Below, one piece after another: positions 5,255 to 6,257 of a DNA stretch of 6,257 nucleotides. Both the position numbers and the translations under genes were made by a program. The stretch comes from Verrucomicrobiota bacterium (GTDB lineage Bacteria > Verrucomicrobiota > Lentisphaeria > Victivallales > Victivallaceae): assembly GCA_023459755.1 (NCBI GenBank), contig JAEWSS010000306.1, forward strand, positions 1 through 6,257. The letters are read 5' to 3'. Below the pieces are notes generated by a model. It had not been told where the DNA came from, did no database searches, and saw only the letters and a list, made by a program, of their open reading frames with translations. Numbering within the stretch: position 1 is the first letter of the stretch; every line of letters starts with the position of its first letter.

Positions 5255-6257
5255 TGTGAAACAGCATTGTTCCGTCCGCCGGACGCGGTTCGCCGTCACC
5301 GGTCGCGATGTACACCTGCGTCCGGCCGCCGTGACCGACCGGATCGGCCAGCTCAAACGTGAATTTGATCGGATGAAACCCTTTTTCCAGAAAAAACGAA
5401 TGGGTTGCGTTGTCGAACACCCCGGGGCCGGTATAGGAAAAACTGTCCGCCGCCCCCTCCACCGCAATGTCAATCCGGCCGCCGACGCCGACGGTGAATT
5501 CGTAATTTGCGGTTTCCGGAGCGTAAAACAAACCGCGGGCCGCTCCGGTCAACTTTCCGGCACGACGATTTTCCAGCGGCGCAAAGTCGAAGTCGGCGGC
5601 GGAATAGCGGAAATTAACACCGTCGCCGGACTGCAAGACAAACGCCAGTCCGGAAGTCGGCGTTTCGTCCGGAACAACCGCCGCAACCGGCTCCGCCTGC
5701 CGCAGAACAACCGATGTAACCGGGAAACTGCGCTCCGGACTGCGGCCGGCAAACTCATATTGCAGAGTCAGTTTTGCGTCCGCGGTCACCCGCGGGCGGG
5801 ATTCGGAGTAACGCTTCGCGGCCGGATTGTCGGACGGAACCGAGCCGTCCAGCGTATAAATAATGTCGGTTCCGGGTGGAAGCTCGCCTATATCATACAC
5901 GAACTCCCCGGAAAAATAAACAATGTCGGCAAGCTCCGGCGGCGCGCAGCGCGGCGAATGCCCCTGATTCCACAAAATCGCCAGTTCCCGGCCGACCCGA
6001 TTGGAAAAGTCGCGGTAATCGCGCCGCGACTTTGGCGACCACAGCGTCTCCGCCTCGGCGATCGCCCGCGGCCACGCCTTGTATTCAAGGTCAGCCATTG
6101 TAAAAATGCCTTCGCTCCAATGCTGACTCTGGGCGCCGAGCACCAGTTCGCGCAGCTGCGGATCACGGCGGCCGAACAGCGGATCGAAACCGTAGACCCG
6201 ACGCAGATTAACCCGGCACGGCCCCGACGTCCATTCGCCGGATTCACGGCTGGGTCC
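5229..6257 (-). CDS. GH20 beta-N-acetylhexosaminidase, C-terminal part with CHB_HEX_C-like and PA14-like domains (5' end off window)
   Basis: The enzyme removes terminal N-acetylglucosamine or N-acetylgalactosamine from glycans, usually outside the cytoplasm. The frame is open from base 6257, giving 342 visible residues. Residues 1-85 are the end of the GH20 barrel: VYGFDPL (21-27), LGAQSQHWSEG (40-50) and LEYKAWPRAIAEAETLWSP (57-75). In characterised GH20 enzymes the W-x-E here lines the sugar pocket, its Glu contacting the sugar hydroxyls. Residues about 106-186 resemble the chitobiase C-terminal beta-sandwich, with IIYTLDGSVPS (132-142) as its signature. Residues about 203-336 resemble a PA14 domain (GLFYAPETANYEFTV, then EKGFHPIKFTFEL), likely carbohydrate binding. 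The catalytic Asp-Glu pair and any signal peptide lie upstream, off the window. A Met-less start at 6143 is internal (a GTG coding for Val), not the true start. Confidence 0.9.
   Translation of the reverse strand, partial: GPSRESGEWTSGPCRVNLRRVYGFDPLFGRRDPQLRELVLGAQSQHWSEGIFTMADLEYKAWPRAIAEAETLWSPKSRRDYRDFSNRVGRELAILWNQGHSPRCAPPELADIVYFSGEFVYDIGELPPGTDIIYTLDGSVPSDNPAAKRYSESRPRVTADAKLTLQYEFAGRSPERSFPVTSVVLRQAEPVAAVVPDETPTSGLAFVLQSGDGVNFRYSAADFDFAPLENRRAGKLTGAARGLFYAPETANYEFTVGVGGRIDIAVEGAADSFSYTGPGVFDNATHSFFLEKGFHPIKFTFELADPVGHGGRTQVYIATGDGEPRPADGTMLFHTAADFSAK

Noticed and set aside
6141..6143. Apparent start of the hexosaminidase fragment at a GTG
   Set aside because: The frame stays open to the window edge and upstream residues (VYGFDPL and so on) fit the GH20 barrel, so this codon is an internal Val.

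Overview
All credible genes in this window lie on the minus strand, so the text follows transcription from high to low coordinates. Coding DNA is GC-rich, while the short gaps between genes are AT-rich and contain clear bacterial promoter and terminator signals. The organism is a bacterium, probably anaerobic or fermentative because it carries a ferredoxin-dependent 2-oxoacid oxidoreductase, and it degrades N-acetylhexosamine glycans. A member of the PVC superphylum (Lentisphaerota, Verrucomicrobiota or similar) would fit the glycosidase with accessory domains and the low-complexity Pro/Ala membrane protein. That placement is an impression, not something the sequence proves.

Layout in transcription order: (1) 6257-5229, the C-terminal part of a family GH20 beta-N-acetylhexosaminidase, followed by a chitobiase-C-like beta-sandwich and a PA14-like domain; its N-terminus and catalytic Asp-Glu pair are off the window. 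(2) 5149-3770, a soluble TPR-repeat protein with its own candidate promoter. (3) 3664-2783, a Pro/Ala-rich, probably disordered protein anchored by one C-terminal membrane helix. It carries an internally duplicated Thr/Arg-rich segment and is preceded by a near-ideal sigma-70 promoter and followed by a strong intrinsic terminator. (4) 2705-2346, a small hotdog-fold acyl-CoA thioesterase. (5) 2283-2158, a 41-residue single-helix protein of the symporter small accessory protein type. (6) 2161-563, a sodium:solute symporter (SSS family). (7) 559-1, the N-terminal third of indolepyruvate:ferredoxin oxidoreductase subunit alpha (iorA), running off the window.

Genes 5-7 form a tight unit: the small protein and the symporter overlap by ATGA, and iorA starts 3 bases after the symporter stop with its ribosome binding site inside the symporter's last codons. 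A promoter with an extended -10 lies just upstream of gene 5 and overlaps the stop codon of the thioesterase. IorA makes aryl-acetyl-CoA from aryl-pyruvates, so a thioesterase and a monocarboxylate-type symporter beside it suggest aromatic amino acid catabolism with transport of an aryl acid. This is inferred from gene order only.

The two least understood genes are the TPR protein and the repeat-bearing Pro/Ala membrane protein. They are adjacent and may work together. No RNA gene, mobile element or CRISPR array was seen.
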